From Oceaniferula spumae (lineage in GTDB: Bacteria; Verrucomicrobiota; Verrucomicrobiia; Verrucomicrobiales; Akkermansiaceae), in the NCBI RefSeq assembly GCF_042849255.1, contig NZ_AP026866.1:1860001-1924000 (forward strand): a DNA stretch of 64,000 nucleotides, given 5' to 3'. The notes beneath the pieces are model-generated. The model was not told the origin of the DNA. It worked only from the letters and a program-made list of their open reading frames with translations, and ran no database searches. Position numbers and translations under genes: made by a program. This document shows, piece after piece, positions 53,889 through 63,730 of this stretch (positions within the stretch are counted from its first letter, which is position 1; each line of letters opens with the position of its first letter).

Positions 53889-54830
53889 ATGTCCGAATCC
53901 TTTCAGCTCCCCGAAAGCATGTCTCTCCTCCCGGAGGAGACCATGAACGTGTTGCGTCGGCTTGAATGGCTGGCACGCAAGCGGATGCAGGGAACGCTTT
54001 CGGGCAAACACACCAGTCCCGACAAGGGGTTCTCCGTCGAATTCGCCGAGCACCGCGAGTATTCACCGGGAGACGATCCGCGGAATCTCGACTGGCGGGT
54101 AATGGCGAAGAACGATCGTAATGTCATCAAACAATACATCGAGGAAACCAATCTGCGGGTCACCTTCGCCGTGGACGTCTCCGGATCGATGAATTATCGC
54201 GGCGAGCAAGCGGCTGAAATCGATGGAGCTCCGCGCTCGAAGTTCGAATACGCCCGCTACCTAACAGCCGCCCTTTCCTATCTCTACATCAAACAAGGCG
54301 ACGGTGCGGGCTTGGTCACCTTTGACAATCAAATAAAAAGCCAACTCCGCAGCGCCAGCCGTCCCAGCCAAGTTCGCCGTATTCTCGATACCCTCTGGGA
54401 GTCAGAGCCCGGCGAGGAGACTGAGATTGCGGGCGTGCTGCACGAAGTCGCAGAACGCATCCCCCGCCGAGGCCTTGTCGTGTTGATCAGTGATTTCTTT
54501 GATGACCCGAAGGCAATGATTGAAGCTCTGCACCACTTTGATTTCCGCCAGCATGAGTTAGTCATATTCCATCTGTTAGCCGAGGAGGAGCTGACATTTC
54601 CGTTTAAGGATTTCCAAAGGTTCAAGGACTTGGAAAATATCGAACCCATGTTGAAAATCGATCCTCAGGCGGTGCGCTCAGCTTATTTGGAGCGCCTGCG
54701 CGATTTTGTGAAAAGCATGGAATCCACCTGCGGAAACCTCCGCGCCGACTATGTGCCGGTGACTACCAAGTCACCGCTACAAGATACTTTAATCAAATAC
54801 ATAGGAAAGAGAATGCACGCCCGCCGATAG
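53889..54830 (+). CDS. DUF58 / VWA-like protein
   Basis: A 313-residue cytoplasmic protein, the standard partner of MoxR. The DUF58 signature is FSVEFAEHREYSPGDDPRNLDWRVMAKNDRNVIKQYIEETNLRV, followed by a VWA-like core with metal-site DVSGSMN and VVLISDFFDDP. The start used is the ATG at 53889; the TTG at 53874 is less likely. It lies 24 bases after moxR. DUF58 proteins are thought to deliver or recognise MoxR clients via the metal site. Confidence 0.93.
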   Translation: MSESFQLPESMSLLPEETMNVLRRLEWLARKRMQGTLSGKHTSPDKGFSVEFAEHREYSPGDDPRNLDWRVMAKNDRNVIKQYIEETNLRVTFAVDVSGSMNYRGEQAAEIDGAPRSKFEYARYLTAALSYLYIKQGDGAGLVTFDNQIKSQLRSASRPSQVRRILDTLWESEPGEETEIAGVLHEVAERIPRRGLVVLISDFFDDPKAMIEALHHFDFRQHELVIFHLLAEEELTFPFKDFQRFKDLENIEPMLKIDPQAVRSAYLERLRDFVKSMESTCGNLRADYVPVTTKSPLQDTLIKYIGKRMHARR

Positions 54831-54845
54831 CGGCAACTGATCAGT

Positions 54846-57743
54846 ATGCTTTTCCTCAATTCCATTTTGTTAGCCGGTTTGGCGGGAGTCTTGATCCCGA
54901 TCATTCTCCATCTGATCCGCCGTCAGGCCGCCAAGCCAATGGACTGGGGCGCTATGCGTTTCCTCTTCGACACCGTGGCGATGCGACGTCGGCGCATGGA
55001 GTGGGAGGACATGTTACTGATGGCGACCCGCTGTCTGCTGATGGCCTTGATCGCTTTAGCTATCGCCCGTCCTTTCGTGCCGCCGAATTCCTCAGTGCCG
55101 TGGCTGGTGGTTCTACCTCTTGTCTTGCTTGGCGTTGCGGCCGTAGCCGGTTCCGTGGTGCTCTCAAGTAAAAAGGCCAAATGGCTGGTCCGGCTCGCAG
55201 GCATCGCATGTTTGCTGCTTGCCGTTGCTGCCGTATTGATGGAACACCGTCTGAACTTACAACGATTCCGCCTGGCTGGCGGTCGTGACGTAGCCTTGGT
55301 GATAGATGCTTCAACTTCGATGACCATGCCCAACGGCGATAAAACATCCTTCGAGGCCGCGGTCGATGAAGCCCGTCAGATCGTCAAGGACGCGCCACGA
55401 GGTACCGCATTCACAGTCATCCTCGGTGGGCCTGCTCCTGAATTGAAAACAGCCACGCCTCTAACCCATCGCGCTGATGTCCTGGAAGTGTTAGACCAAC
55501 TTCGTCCTGTCGGCGGTCCTTTCCGCGCCCAAGATGCCCTCGGTATGGCCACACTCAGTCTGGCGCAGGGTGAAAACGGTGGGAAAGAAATCCTCATGCT
55601 CACCGATAGCCAGCGGATCGGTTGGCGGACCGACAGCCCCTCGGCCTGGACATCGCTTGGTGAGGCAATCGATTCCCTTCCGCGCAAACCTCGATTGATG
55701 GTTCGCAATTTTCCACCGCCAGAAAACCTGCGCAACGTGGCCATCAGCGGCATCGAGGTGTCACGACAAGTAGTAGGCACCGACCGTGAACTCCGCCTGT
55801 TAGTCACGGTGGAAAATACCGGCACCGAAGCCGTTACGCCGGGCAAGGTTGATCTCAGTGTGGCTGGAAACAAGCTACCGTCTGACACCCTCGGACAAGT
55901 CGGACAGCTCGTTCCCGGCCAGCAAGAGACCGTCGAATTCCGTTATCGGTTTAAAAAATCCGGCCCTCAGGTGGTCGAAGCCCACATTGACGTGCGCGAT
56001 GATTTGCCGGGGGACGATCGGTTTGAGCGTGTGATCTCGGTAAAAAAACGTCTTCCGGTGATTCTTGTCGACGGCAATCCATCGGGCAGCTTTTTCGAAC
56101 GTGCCGCTGGCTTCACCGCCTTGGCACTAGCCCCGACCAGCAGTCTTGTCCGTGGAGAAAAAACCAAGCAAGGCTACCTGATGGAGCCTGAGGTCATCGC
56201 GGCACCTGATGTCTCCACCCTCAAGGAAATAGCACCTCAGGGCGTGATCGTGCTCGCTGATGTGCCCAAGCTTCCAGCCGAGGTTGCCCGTCGTATCGAA
56301 AGACACGTCGCCAATGGTGGCGGGCTTCTGATACTCGCCGGACCTCGCGCCGACGAGTCATTTTACAACGCATGGGAAGGCGCTGACGGCCGCCTAACAC
56401 CAGTGGCTCTTGGGGAAATCCTTACTGAGAAAAATGGCGTCTCCCCTGCCCCATCGACATTCGACCACCCCACGCTAAAACTGTTTTCCGATGAAAAGAA
56501 AAGCGACTTGGGAAGTTCACTGCTTTCGGTGATTAGAGAGGTGGATGAAGAGGATTCGGCCCGCTATGTGATTGGCCGATACTCAGATGGCAAACCATTC
56601 CTAACAGCTAGGACATACGGACAGGGACGTGTCGTGATGGCCACTTGCGGATTCGACAGTCGGAGCGGTAACCTGCCTGGCAAGGAATCGTTTGTGCCTT
56701 TCGTCCACGAGCTAGTCACCTGGCTCGCCGGTGCCAGTGGCGTCGATCTCAACGTAGCCGCCAGCTGGAGCCCCGCCGTTTACTTACCCGGAGGCGGCGG
56801 ACTCAAGGGTGAGTATTTCCGTGGCACCGGGCCCACGAAACGCGCACACATTACCCGCATCGATCCAGCCATCGATTTTGATTGGAAAAACAAAGGACCG
56901 GACAAAAGCATGCCCAAAGACCGGTTTATCGTGCGATGGACAGGAAGATTGCTACCGCCAGCCGATGGCGAGTATCGCTTCAGCGCAGATGCCGATGATC
57001 AGTTAGAAGTGGAAATCAACGGCAAGCGCATTCTCTGGGCGAAAAAAAATTCTGACACCGAAGGCAAAGTAACCCTCGAAGCCGGCAAAGCCGTGGATAT
57101 CAGAGTGACCTACCAAGAAGACTGGGATGATTCCCATGTGCGCCTGTTCTGGACTCCACCAGGAGGCAGCAAATCCATTCTACCCAGCTCGGTTCTATTT
57201 CCTCCCGTCGACGATCAAGACGGTGGCGAAATAGTCATGGAAACAACCGAGGTCATCGACCCCCAAGGAGTCACTCGTGTGGCAAACCTCGAGGCTGGTC
57301 GGCGCGGCCGCATGCTCAGAGTTTCCGGAGCAGCTATCCCAGGCATCTATCAGCTAAAAGTTCCGAAAAGCGCCGAAACTGAACTCGGTGCAGCCGCAGG
57401 AAGCCAGATCCCACTCGTGGTCACACGTGATGTTGCAGAAAGCCGCATGGACACCCTGACTGACGACGACCGAACCTTAATCCGAAAGCACCTCGAAGTG
57501 GTCAATGTTAGAAATCGTGACGACATCCTCGCTGTGCTCAGCGGCAAGGGTTTTGGTGAAGAGCTTTGGAAGGTTCTTGCCATAGCAGCCTTTGTGCTAC
57601 TGCTTCTGGAAGTCGCCCTAGCGCGATGGATTTCAAAATCCAGACGAGCAGGAGACGATGTGAAGATCGACTTTGAAAATGCGGGAGAACCCGATCAAAG
57701 CTTCCTCAAGGAATTCCACCGGATGAAAGGAGACGGCGCATGA
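54846..57743 (+). CDS. BatA-like membrane protein with VWA and PA14 domains
   Basis: A 965-residue inner-membrane protein. The N-terminus (LFLNSILLAGLAGVLIPIILHLIRRQ) is the aerotolerance/BatA anchor, followed by two more membrane helices (about 70-125). The VWA domain follows with DASTS (metal site) and ILMLTDSQR. A glutamine-amidotransferase-like middle region (VIVLADVPKLPAEVARRIERHVANGGGLLILAGPRADESF) precedes a PA14 domain (about 655-790; LKGEYFRGTGPTKRAHITRI and DGEYRFSADADDQLEVEINGKRI) that usually binds carbohydrate. The C-terminal helix is VLAIAAFVLLLLEVALARW. PA14 inside a BatA-like protein is unusual and suggests glycan recognition in the periplasm. It overlaps the next gene by ATGA. 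Confidence 0.9.
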   Translation: MLFLNSILLAGLAGVLIPIILHLIRRQAAKPMDWGAMRFLFDTVAMRRRRMEWEDMLLMATRCLLMALIALAIARPFVPPNSSVPWLVVLPLVLLGVAAVAGSVVLSSKKAKWLVRLAGIACLLLAVAAVLMEHRLNLQRFRLAGGRDVALVIDASTSMTMPNGDKTSFEAAVDEARQIVKDAPRGTAFTVILGGPAPELKTATPLTHRADVLEVLDQLRPVGGPFRAQDALGMATLSLAQGENGGKEILMLTDSQRIGWRTDSPSAWTSLGEAIDSLPRKPRLMVRNFPPPENLRNVAISGIEVSRQVVGTDRELRLLVTVENTGTEAVTPGKVDLSVAGNKLPSDTLGQVGQLVPGQQETVEFRYRFKKSGPQVVEAHIDVRDDLPGDDRFERVISVKKRLPVILVDGNPSGSFFERAAGFTALALAPTSSLVRGEKTKQGYLMEPEVIAAPDVSTLKEIAPQGVIVLADVPKLPAEVARRIERHVANGGGLLILAGPRADESFYNAWEGADGRLTPVALGEILTEKNGVSPAPSTFDHPTLKLFSDEKKSDLGSSLLSVIREVDEEDSARYVIGRYSDGKPFLTARTYGQGRVVMATCGFDSRSGNLPGKESFVPFVHELVTWLAGASGVDLNVAASWSPAVYLPGGGGLKGEYFRGTGPTKRAHITRIDPAIDFDWKNKGPDKSMPKDRFIVRWTGRLLPPADGEYRFSADADDQLEVEINGKRILWAKKNSDTEGKVTLEAGKAVDIRVTYQEDWDDSHVRLFWTPPGGSKSILPSSVLFPPVDDQDGGEIVMETTEVIDPQGVTRVANLEAGRRGRMLRVSGAAIPGIYQLKVPKSAETELGAAAGSQIPLVVTRDVAESRMDTLTDDDRTLIRKHLEVVNVRNRDDILAVLSGKGFGEELWKVLAIAAFVLLLLEVALARWISKSRRAGDDVKIDFENAGEPDQSFLKEFHRMKGDGA

Positions 57744-60169
57744 TTCGACGTATTCTTTTCTCAGCCCTTCGCACCCTGATAGGTTTCCTGCTATTGTGGG
57801 CTTTGTTCGCCTTGTTAGGAAAAGTGGTCCAGTATGGCACGAGTTGGCGTATGACCAGTATCGCCTTGTTAGGCGCTGCAGCTGCGGAATTTATTTATCT
57901 GCTCTATCGATACGAACGCAACGCCGTCACCGCCAAACGAGGAAAATGGTTATTAGCATTACGCCTGTCAGCTCTGGTCGGGCTGCTCTGGATGCTGCTG
58001 CAGCCGGTCTGGAGTAGGATGGAGAAACGGAATATCCAGCGTGAGGTGGTCGTGCTAATCGATGATTCAGCATCCATGCATCTCAAAGACGATGGAGCAT
58101 CAGCCAGCCGGATCGACCTCGGCCAGAGAGCTTTGGCAGACAGCGGATTAAGCACTTCCTTGGAAGGAAAAGTGAATATCCGAACTCTCCGTGCCGCTCG
58201 TAAAGTGCTCGCCGGGGAAGAATCTGCTGTTGACGGATGGGACCAGGCCACCGATCTCGCTGGAGCTTTGGCCACGGTGTTAGAGCAGGTGCCAGCCGAT
58301 AACCTGGCGGGTGTTGTTCTCGTCAGTGACGGACGCCACAATCGTCCTGGCCGAGTCGAGGACGTTGCCCGCCGTTTCGGCATCCTTGACGCACCCATCG
58401 GAGTGATTCCTGTGGGTAGTGATCAATCGCCACGCGATGCGGCCATTCTCTCGGTTAATTCACCTGATGCCGTTTATCTTGGTGACCGCATCCGCGTTTC
58501 AGCTCGATTAAAATTCGACGGCTACCGTGGCAAAAAAGCCAAAGTCAAATTACTCCAAGGTGATAAGGTGTTAGAAGAAAAAGAAATCGACATCCCCCAA
58601 GACCACCACCGCGAAGAGGTCCGGTTCCGACACACCCCTGACAAAGGAGGAGTCACCGGCTACCGTCTGGAAATGAGCCCACTTCTAGGAGAGCGATTCG
58701 CCAATAATAACAGCTGGAATTTCGAAACCGCAGTCACTGACGCTCGCACCAATGTTTTGATCATCGATTCCCATGCGCGTTGGGAATTCCGGTATTTACG
58801 CAATCTCTTCTACGGTCGCGACAAGTCCATTCACTTGCAATACGTGCTATTGAATCCGGACCGGATTGAAGGTCAAAAGGAACAACAAATCCCTGCCTCA
58901 GCCGCTCGTCCGTTCGGTGATGCCAAGGCCACTCAGCTACCGACATCTGCTGATGAATGGCGAAAGTTTGATGTCATTATCATCGGCGATATCAAGCCAG
59001 ACACACTTAGAAGTGACGATTGGAAAACTCTGCAAGTCTGCGTGCAAGATCGTGGCGCTATGTTAGTTGCTATCGCCGGCCCGCGCTGGATGCCTCATGC
59101 ATTTTCAAATCCTAGTGTGGATCAGCTGTTGCCGATTACTTACGAGCATTCAGTTAGAAACTATTTTAATGCTGACATACCAGAATTTAAAATGGCCCTG
59201 ACATCAGGTGGGCAGGTTCACCCAGTCACAGCACAGTCGGACAGCCGATTGGAAAACGAACAACTCTGGAGCAAGTTCCCCACCCTGCGCTGGAGACATC
59301 CGATCACCGGCATCAAGGAAGGAGCCGAAGTGTTATTAATGGCACAATCCGCCAACTCTCAGGCTAGGTCAGCTCCAACCTCTGCCGACCAACTCGGCAA
59401 CGCTCTGGAATCACTCAGTAAACGTAAGCAGGAGGAAACTCAAAACGCTCTGTTAGTTGCCAGTCAGGTTGGAAACGGCAAGGTGGCAATGCTACTCACC
59501 GATCGCACTTGGCGTCTGCGTGAGGGCGTCGGTGATTTGCATCATCACCGATTCTGGGGGCAACTGGTGCGCTGGGGTGCCGGACCCAACTTACGCTCCG
59601 GATCAGGTGGTGTTAGACTAGGCACAGACCAGCTAACCTACTCGGGAGATGATCGCATTCAGATCACAGCACGTCTGAGAGATAAGGAGTTATCACCTGT
59701 AAAGGACAAGACTCTGCGTGCTCACATCATCCTGAACGGCCAAAGAGTCACCACCGTGCCGCTAAGCTACGTCGAGAACTCAAACGGCTTGCATCAGGCG
59801 GTAGCGGGTCCTTTTACTGATATCGGCAGCTACGAGATCAACCTGGAGGGAGAAAAAATCGATGGTCTCCTCGATGAGAAAAGCACCCAAGTCAGCACCG
59901 GCGTCCGGGTTATCGGAGCAAAAAGCCCTGTCGAACTCTCTGAAACTACCCTGAACCGACCATTACTGGAGACCATCGCCGAGCTCTCTGGGGGCCGTGT
60001 TTCCAGCAGCAGCGATCTCACCAGCCTCCCGGATCTGTTTCTCACCGGTGAAGAAACCCGTGAGGAACTACGCGAAACCACTCTCTGGGATCACTGGATC
60101 CTACTTCTATTTCTCCTTATTGTGCTGACCTTGGAATGGTCTGTAAGGAGAAGTGGAGGATTGCCGTAA
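57740..60169 (+). CDS. VWA-containing membrane protein
   Basis: An 809-residue membrane protein translationally coupled to the BatA-like gene. There are three N-terminal hydrophobic helices (about 10-90, with LIGFLLLWALFALLG first). The VWA metal site IDDSASMHL and GVVLVSDGRHNRPG follow, then an extended periplasmic region with FDVIIIGDIKPDTLRSDDWKTLQVCVQDRGAMLVAIAGPRW, again glutamine-amidotransferase-fold-like. A C-terminal helix (WILLLFLLIVLTLEW) ends the protein. It shares this plan with its neighbour, and the two likely arose by duplication and form a membrane heteromer. Confidence 0.88.
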   Translation: MIRRILFSALRTLIGFLLLWALFALLGKVVQYGTSWRMTSIALLGAAAAEFIYLLYRYERNAVTAKRGKWLLALRLSALVGLLWMLLQPVWSRMEKRNIQREVVVLIDDSASMHLKDDGASASRIDLGQRALADSGLSTSLEGKVNIRTLRAARKVLAGEESAVDGWDQATDLAGALATVLEQVPADNLAGVVLVSDGRHNRPGRVEDVARRFGILDAPIGVIPVGSDQSPRDAAILSVNSPDAVYLGDRIRVSARLKFDGYRGKKAKVKLLQGDKVLEEKEIDIPQDHHREEVRFRHTPDKGGVTGYRLEMSPLLGERFANNNSWNFETAVTDARTNVLIIDSHARWEFRYLRNLFYGRDKSIHLQYVLLNPDRIEGQKEQQIPASAARPFGDAKATQLPTSADEWRKFDVIIIGDIKPDTLRSDDWKTLQVCVQDRGAMLVAIAGPRWMPHAFSNPSVDQLLPITYEHSVRNYFNADIPEFKMALTSGGQVHPVTAQSDSRLENEQLWSKFPTLRWRHPITGIKEGAEVLLMAQSANSQARSAPTSADQLGNALESLSKRKQEETQNALLVASQVGNGKVAMLLTDRTWRLREGVGDLHHHRFWGQLVRWGAGPNLRSGSGGVRLGTDQLTYSGDDRIQITARLRDKELSPVKDKTLRAHIILNGQRVTTVPLSYVENSNGLHQAVAGPFTDIGSYEINLEGEKIDGLLDEKSTQVSTGVRVIGAKSPVELSETTLNRPLLETIAELSGGRVSSSSDLTSLPDLFLTGEETREELRETTLWDHWILLLFLLIVLTLEWSVRRSGGLP

Positions 60170-60204
60170 GTCATTAATGGCGCTAGCCTTATCCACCCAC
60201 CACT

Positions 60205-63200
60205 ATGAAAAACGACCTCCCTCCAAAAATCACGGACCGTCTCCAAGCTATCCTACGCCGAGTGCGCAGGTTGCAGGTGTCACGTGGCATTCTCGGCGTT
60301 TTGACGATCTTTCTAGCAAGTGTGCTGGTGGTGATGGCGGTGGATTTCTTTTTAGCCCCTGTCCCACCATCTGTTAGACTTGGGCTTTTTATTGCCATTC
60401 TCGTTGTCACATTAGTCTCCGGCTGGGCACTTTTCTGGAAACCGCTTCGTCGGAAAATCGGGCTATTACAGATCGCAAGATGGCTCGAGGTGCGTCATCC
60501 GGAAATGCAGGAGCGCATCAGCACCGCTATGGAACTCGCAGGAACATCCGGTGCGGGGACATCAGCATCACTCTTGAATGAACTGATCGCCGAAGCCGAA
60601 GTCGATGTGCAAGATCTCGACCCGCAGATCGAAGTGCGCGCCCAAAGAGTGAAAGCCTGGCTGTGGCCCACTGCCGGACTGATCGCGGTGTTCCTATTAC
60701 TATTTATCGTCTGGCCCGCTCAAACGAGCCGCCTCCTAGTCCGCGCAGTCGCCCCGTTCTCGGAGACCGGTAATGCAGGTGCCATTGCCTTTGATATCCG
60801 CCCTGGGGACATGGAGGTATTAGAAGATGATCCGGTGGAAATCAAAGTGCTCTATCAAGGCAGCATCAACGACACACTCACGCTTGAAACCACCCACGAA
60901 AATGGCGAAGTCACCGAGGAGCGCATGGCATTCACAGGTGAGGAGGATGGTCAACACGTGGCCGTTTATCAACTACCCGCAGCCAGCAAGAGCTTCCGTT
61001 ATCGAGTCCGGGCAGGTCGCGATGAAAGCGATGCATACAAGGTAACCGTCTGGCCAAAACCACGCATCGCCGGTCTTGAAGCGATCTATGATTTCCCTGA
61101 ATACACCGGATTTGCACGAGCCAAGAACAAGATCCAAAAAGCGGGAATCGAAGCTGTTGTCGGCACGAACATCCGCATCGAAGGCACCGCCAATACTCCG
61201 GTCGAGTCTGCACGTTTTCTCTTAGATGACCAAGAAGTCGGCAGCTCCCGTATCGATTCACGTGCTAGCGGAGGCACTCTCAACATCGACTTCCCATTGT
61301 CGAAAGCACAATCGGGCGTAGGTAAAATCATGCTCAAGCACCGTCTTGGCGAAGAGGTGGAAGTGGCCCGTTTCCCCGTTAAAGCACTGCCTGACGAAGC
61401 CCCAAAGATCAGCATTCTAACACCTACCCAGCGCGAACTCAAAGTGCGACGCGACGATCAGTTACCTATCACCTACCAAGTCGTCGAACACATCGGACTG
61501 CAGTCGGTTGAAATCGATCTCGAAATCAACGGCCACCGCGTCTCGCCTATGTCGCAAGTTTTGCCCACACGAATCAAAAACTCCAAACAGGCTCTCTGGA
61601 ATGGCGAGTCGCGCATTTACATCGGAGGGATTCTCGAACGCCACCCCAAAGCACGAGAGGTCAAACTTCGTCTCAGGGTGAAGGACAATCGCCCCAGCGA
61701 TCTCGGAGGCCCTGGTATCGGTGAGTCGGAAACCATCGTCCTGAAAATATCACGCAATGCTGAATCCCTAGTCCGCCAGGAACTTCGCGCTCAGGAATCC
61801 GATATCCGTGAGGCAACCGAAAAGGCCAAACGCGATATCCAAGATGCCGCCGCTCGCATGGACCGGCAGAAAGAGAAGGTCGAAAAAGGAGAACTCGATA
61901 AGAATACCAAAAAGGATCTGGAAAAAGCCCGTGAGAAACTAGCCGAAGCTGAAGAGAAGCTGGAAGAACTTGCAGAGCGCATGAAAAACAGTGTGCACGC
62001 CCAAAAAGCCAAAACCGTTGAGAAGGCTGCGGAAAAAGCCAAAGAAGCTCGTGAAGCAGCCGAGACCTTACCACTTAACGACACGCCGGAAGCTCGTAAA
62101 AAGGACATGGAAAAAGCCCGCGAGGCTGCCGAAAAAGCAATCGAAGATCTGGATAAACTCCAGCGCCAGATGGAACAAGACCGAGAGAAAGTCGAGGACT
62201 TGGCCAAACTCAATGACCTTGCCCAGAAAGAGCAGGAATTGGCACGCAAGGCTGAGGCCCAGGCTCGAGAGGAAGCCAATCAGCCGGATCAGGAAAACAA
62301 AGCCGACGACCAGTGGAAAAACGACCAGAAACAGGTGCAGGAAGATCTACGCCGAGAGGTCAGTGAACGCCCTGATGCCAAAGCCGAGGCCTCCCAACAG
62401 CAGGCCGAACAAGCGCGCGAACTCGCCAAGGAAGCGCGTGAACTCGGCGAGCAACAAAAACAACTCGCGCAACAAGCCGATAAAAACAAACCAGATGATG
62501 CTGAGGCGAAACAACAGCAAGACGCAAACGCCCTACAGAAACAGTTAGAAAAGGAACAGAAGAAGATCCTTGAAGAAGCCAAGGAGCAACTCGCCGAAGC
62601 ACAGCAGAACCAGGAAAAACGAGCCGACCAACTGCCGGAAGCGGTAGCCGAGGCCAAAAAGGCCCTCGACGAACTTCAGAAGGACCAACCCAAGGCAGCT
62701 GCTGAAGCCGCCAAAAAAGCAGCCGAGAACCTCGACCAACTCGCCAAACCTGAGGAGCAAGCCAAGGGAGAAAAAGCGGATGGAGACGAAAATAAGCAGG
62801 CTGGCAATGAAGAGGCTCAACAAGCCGGCGAGGAGAAACAAGGTGACCAAGCCGCACCCGAACTCAAGGACCTAGCCGAGCGGCAGGAGAAAGTCGCAGA
62901 AGCACTCGAGGCACTTGGAGAAGGCAACAATGCCGAAGCACAAAAAGCTCTGCAGGAACTACAGGCTGAGGCCGCCAAGGAACTTGCCAAAGACGTTGCC
63001 GCCATACCGGACATCGATGGTCGGTCGCCCGAAAAAAACGAGGCTTTGGACAAGGCCCGCCAAGCCGATGACCATGCCCGCGAAGCCGCGAAACAAGCTG
63101 GCGAAGGAAAACAGGAAGGCGCAGCACAACGCAATGAGGCTGCCGCAGAAGCACTCGAAAAAGCCGCAGACGCACTCGAGGCCGAAGCCGAACGTCTCGA

Positions 63201-63729
63201 CGAGCAAGCTGCCGAAGCTGCCAAACAAGCCAAAGGCCAGCAAGGAAAACAAGCGCAACAGAAGCAAGCCCCCGCCGATGGCAAACAGCTCGCTGACGCT
63301 CTCCAAAAAGCAGCCGAAGCTGCTCAGGCCGACAACGCCGCCGAAGCAGCGGAAGCCGCCAAAGAAGCCGCGGAAGCTCTCGACCAGGCGGCCCAACAAG
63401 CCATGCAAAACATGAAGTCCGGCCAACAACCTGGCCAAAATCAAGGCGAACCAAAACCCGGTGAGCAACCAGGAGAACAAATGGCGGATCAACCTGGAGA
63501 AAAACCGGGTGAACAACCTCAAGAGGGTGATCCACAGAGTCAGCCGGATCCAGGCGTGCCGCCTGAACTGGCCAAACTCGGTGTCTCGGCCAAGGACTGG
63601 GAAAAACTCAAGACCATGATGAAGTCAGATGTCGCTGGCTCGGGAGCCGCTGGTATCCCCGAAGATTACCGAGGGCTTGTTAGGAAGTATTTCCAAGAAG
63701 TGGCCAGAGAAGGAAAGGAGGGAAATTAG
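60205..63729 (+). CDS. DUF4175-type membrane protein with very long coiled coil
   Basis: A 1174-residue protein. Three hydrophobic helices lie near the N-terminus (about 30-52, 55-77, 153-172). An immunoglobulin-like beta region follows (about 190-510; IRPGDMEVLEDDPVEIKVLYQGS). Residues 518-1065 are an uninterrupted Ala/Glu/Lys/Gln-rich helix predicted to form a coiled coil that could span up to about 80 nm if straight. A Gly/Pro/Gln linker (1070-1115) leads to a conserved end, LGVSAKDWEKLK and IPEDYRGLVRKYFQEVAREG. It belongs with the VWA operon of Planctomycetes/Verrucomicrobia; role unknown, perhaps scaffolding across the envelope. The low-complexity coil also gives long overlapping frames on the other strand, which I regard as spurious. 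Confidence 0.88.
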   Translation: MKNDLPPKITDRLQAILRRVRRLQVSRGILGVLTIFLASVLVVMAVDFFLAPVPPSVRLGLFIAILVVTLVSGWALFWKPLRRKIGLLQIARWLEVRHPEMQERISTAMELAGTSGAGTSASLLNELIAEAEVDVQDLDPQIEVRAQRVKAWLWPTAGLIAVFLLLFIVWPAQTSRLLVRAVAPFSETGNAGAIAFDIRPGDMEVLEDDPVEIKVLYQGSINDTLTLETTHENGEVTEERMAFTGEEDGQHVAVYQLPAASKSFRYRVRAGRDESDAYKVTVWPKPRIAGLEAIYDFPEYTGFARAKNKIQKAGIEAVVGTNIRIEGTANTPVESARFLLDDQEVGSSRIDSRASGGTLNIDFPLSKAQSGVGKIMLKHRLGEEVEVARFPVKALPDEAPKISILTPTQRELKVRRDDQLPITYQVVEHIGLQSVEIDLEINGHRVSPMSQVLPTRIKNSKQALWNGESRIYIGGILERHPKAREVKLRLRVKDNRPSDLGGPGIGESETIVLKISRNAESLVRQELRAQESDIREATEKAKRDIQDAAARMDRQKEKVEKGELDKNTKKDLEKAREKLAEAEEKLEELAERMKNSVHAQKAKTVEKAAEKAKEAREAAETLPLNDTPEARKKDMEKAREAAEKAIEDLDKLQRQMEQDREKVEDLAKLNDLAQKEQELARKAEAQAREEANQPDQENKADDQWKNDQKQVQEDLRREVSERPDAKAEASQQQAEQARELAKEARELGEQQKQLAQQADKNKPDDAEAKQQQDANALQKQLEKEQKKILEEAKEQLAEAQQNQEKRADQLPEAVAEAKKALDELQKDQPKAAAEAAKKAAENLDQLAKPEEQAKGEKADGDENKQAGNEEAQQAGEEKQGDQAAPELKDLAERQEKVAEALEALGEGNNAEAQKALQELQAEAAKELAKDVAAIPDIDGRSPEKNEALDKARQADDHAREAAKQAGEGKQEGAAQRNEAAAEALEKAADALEAEAERLDEQAAEAAKQAKGQQGKQAQQKQAPADGKQLADALQKAAEAAQADNAAEAAEAAKEAAEALDQAAQQAMQNMKSGQQPGQNQGEPKPGEQPGEQMADQPGEKPGEQPQEGDPQSQPDPGVPPELAKLGVSAKDWEKLKTMMKSDVAGSGAAGIPEDYRGLVRKYFQEVAREGKEGN

Positions 63730-63730
63730 C

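Noticed and set aside
60827..63535. Long open frames on both strands inside the coiled-coil gene
   Set aside because: They are shadows produced by Ala/Glu/Lys/Gln-biased codons; none has a start signal or recognisable domain.
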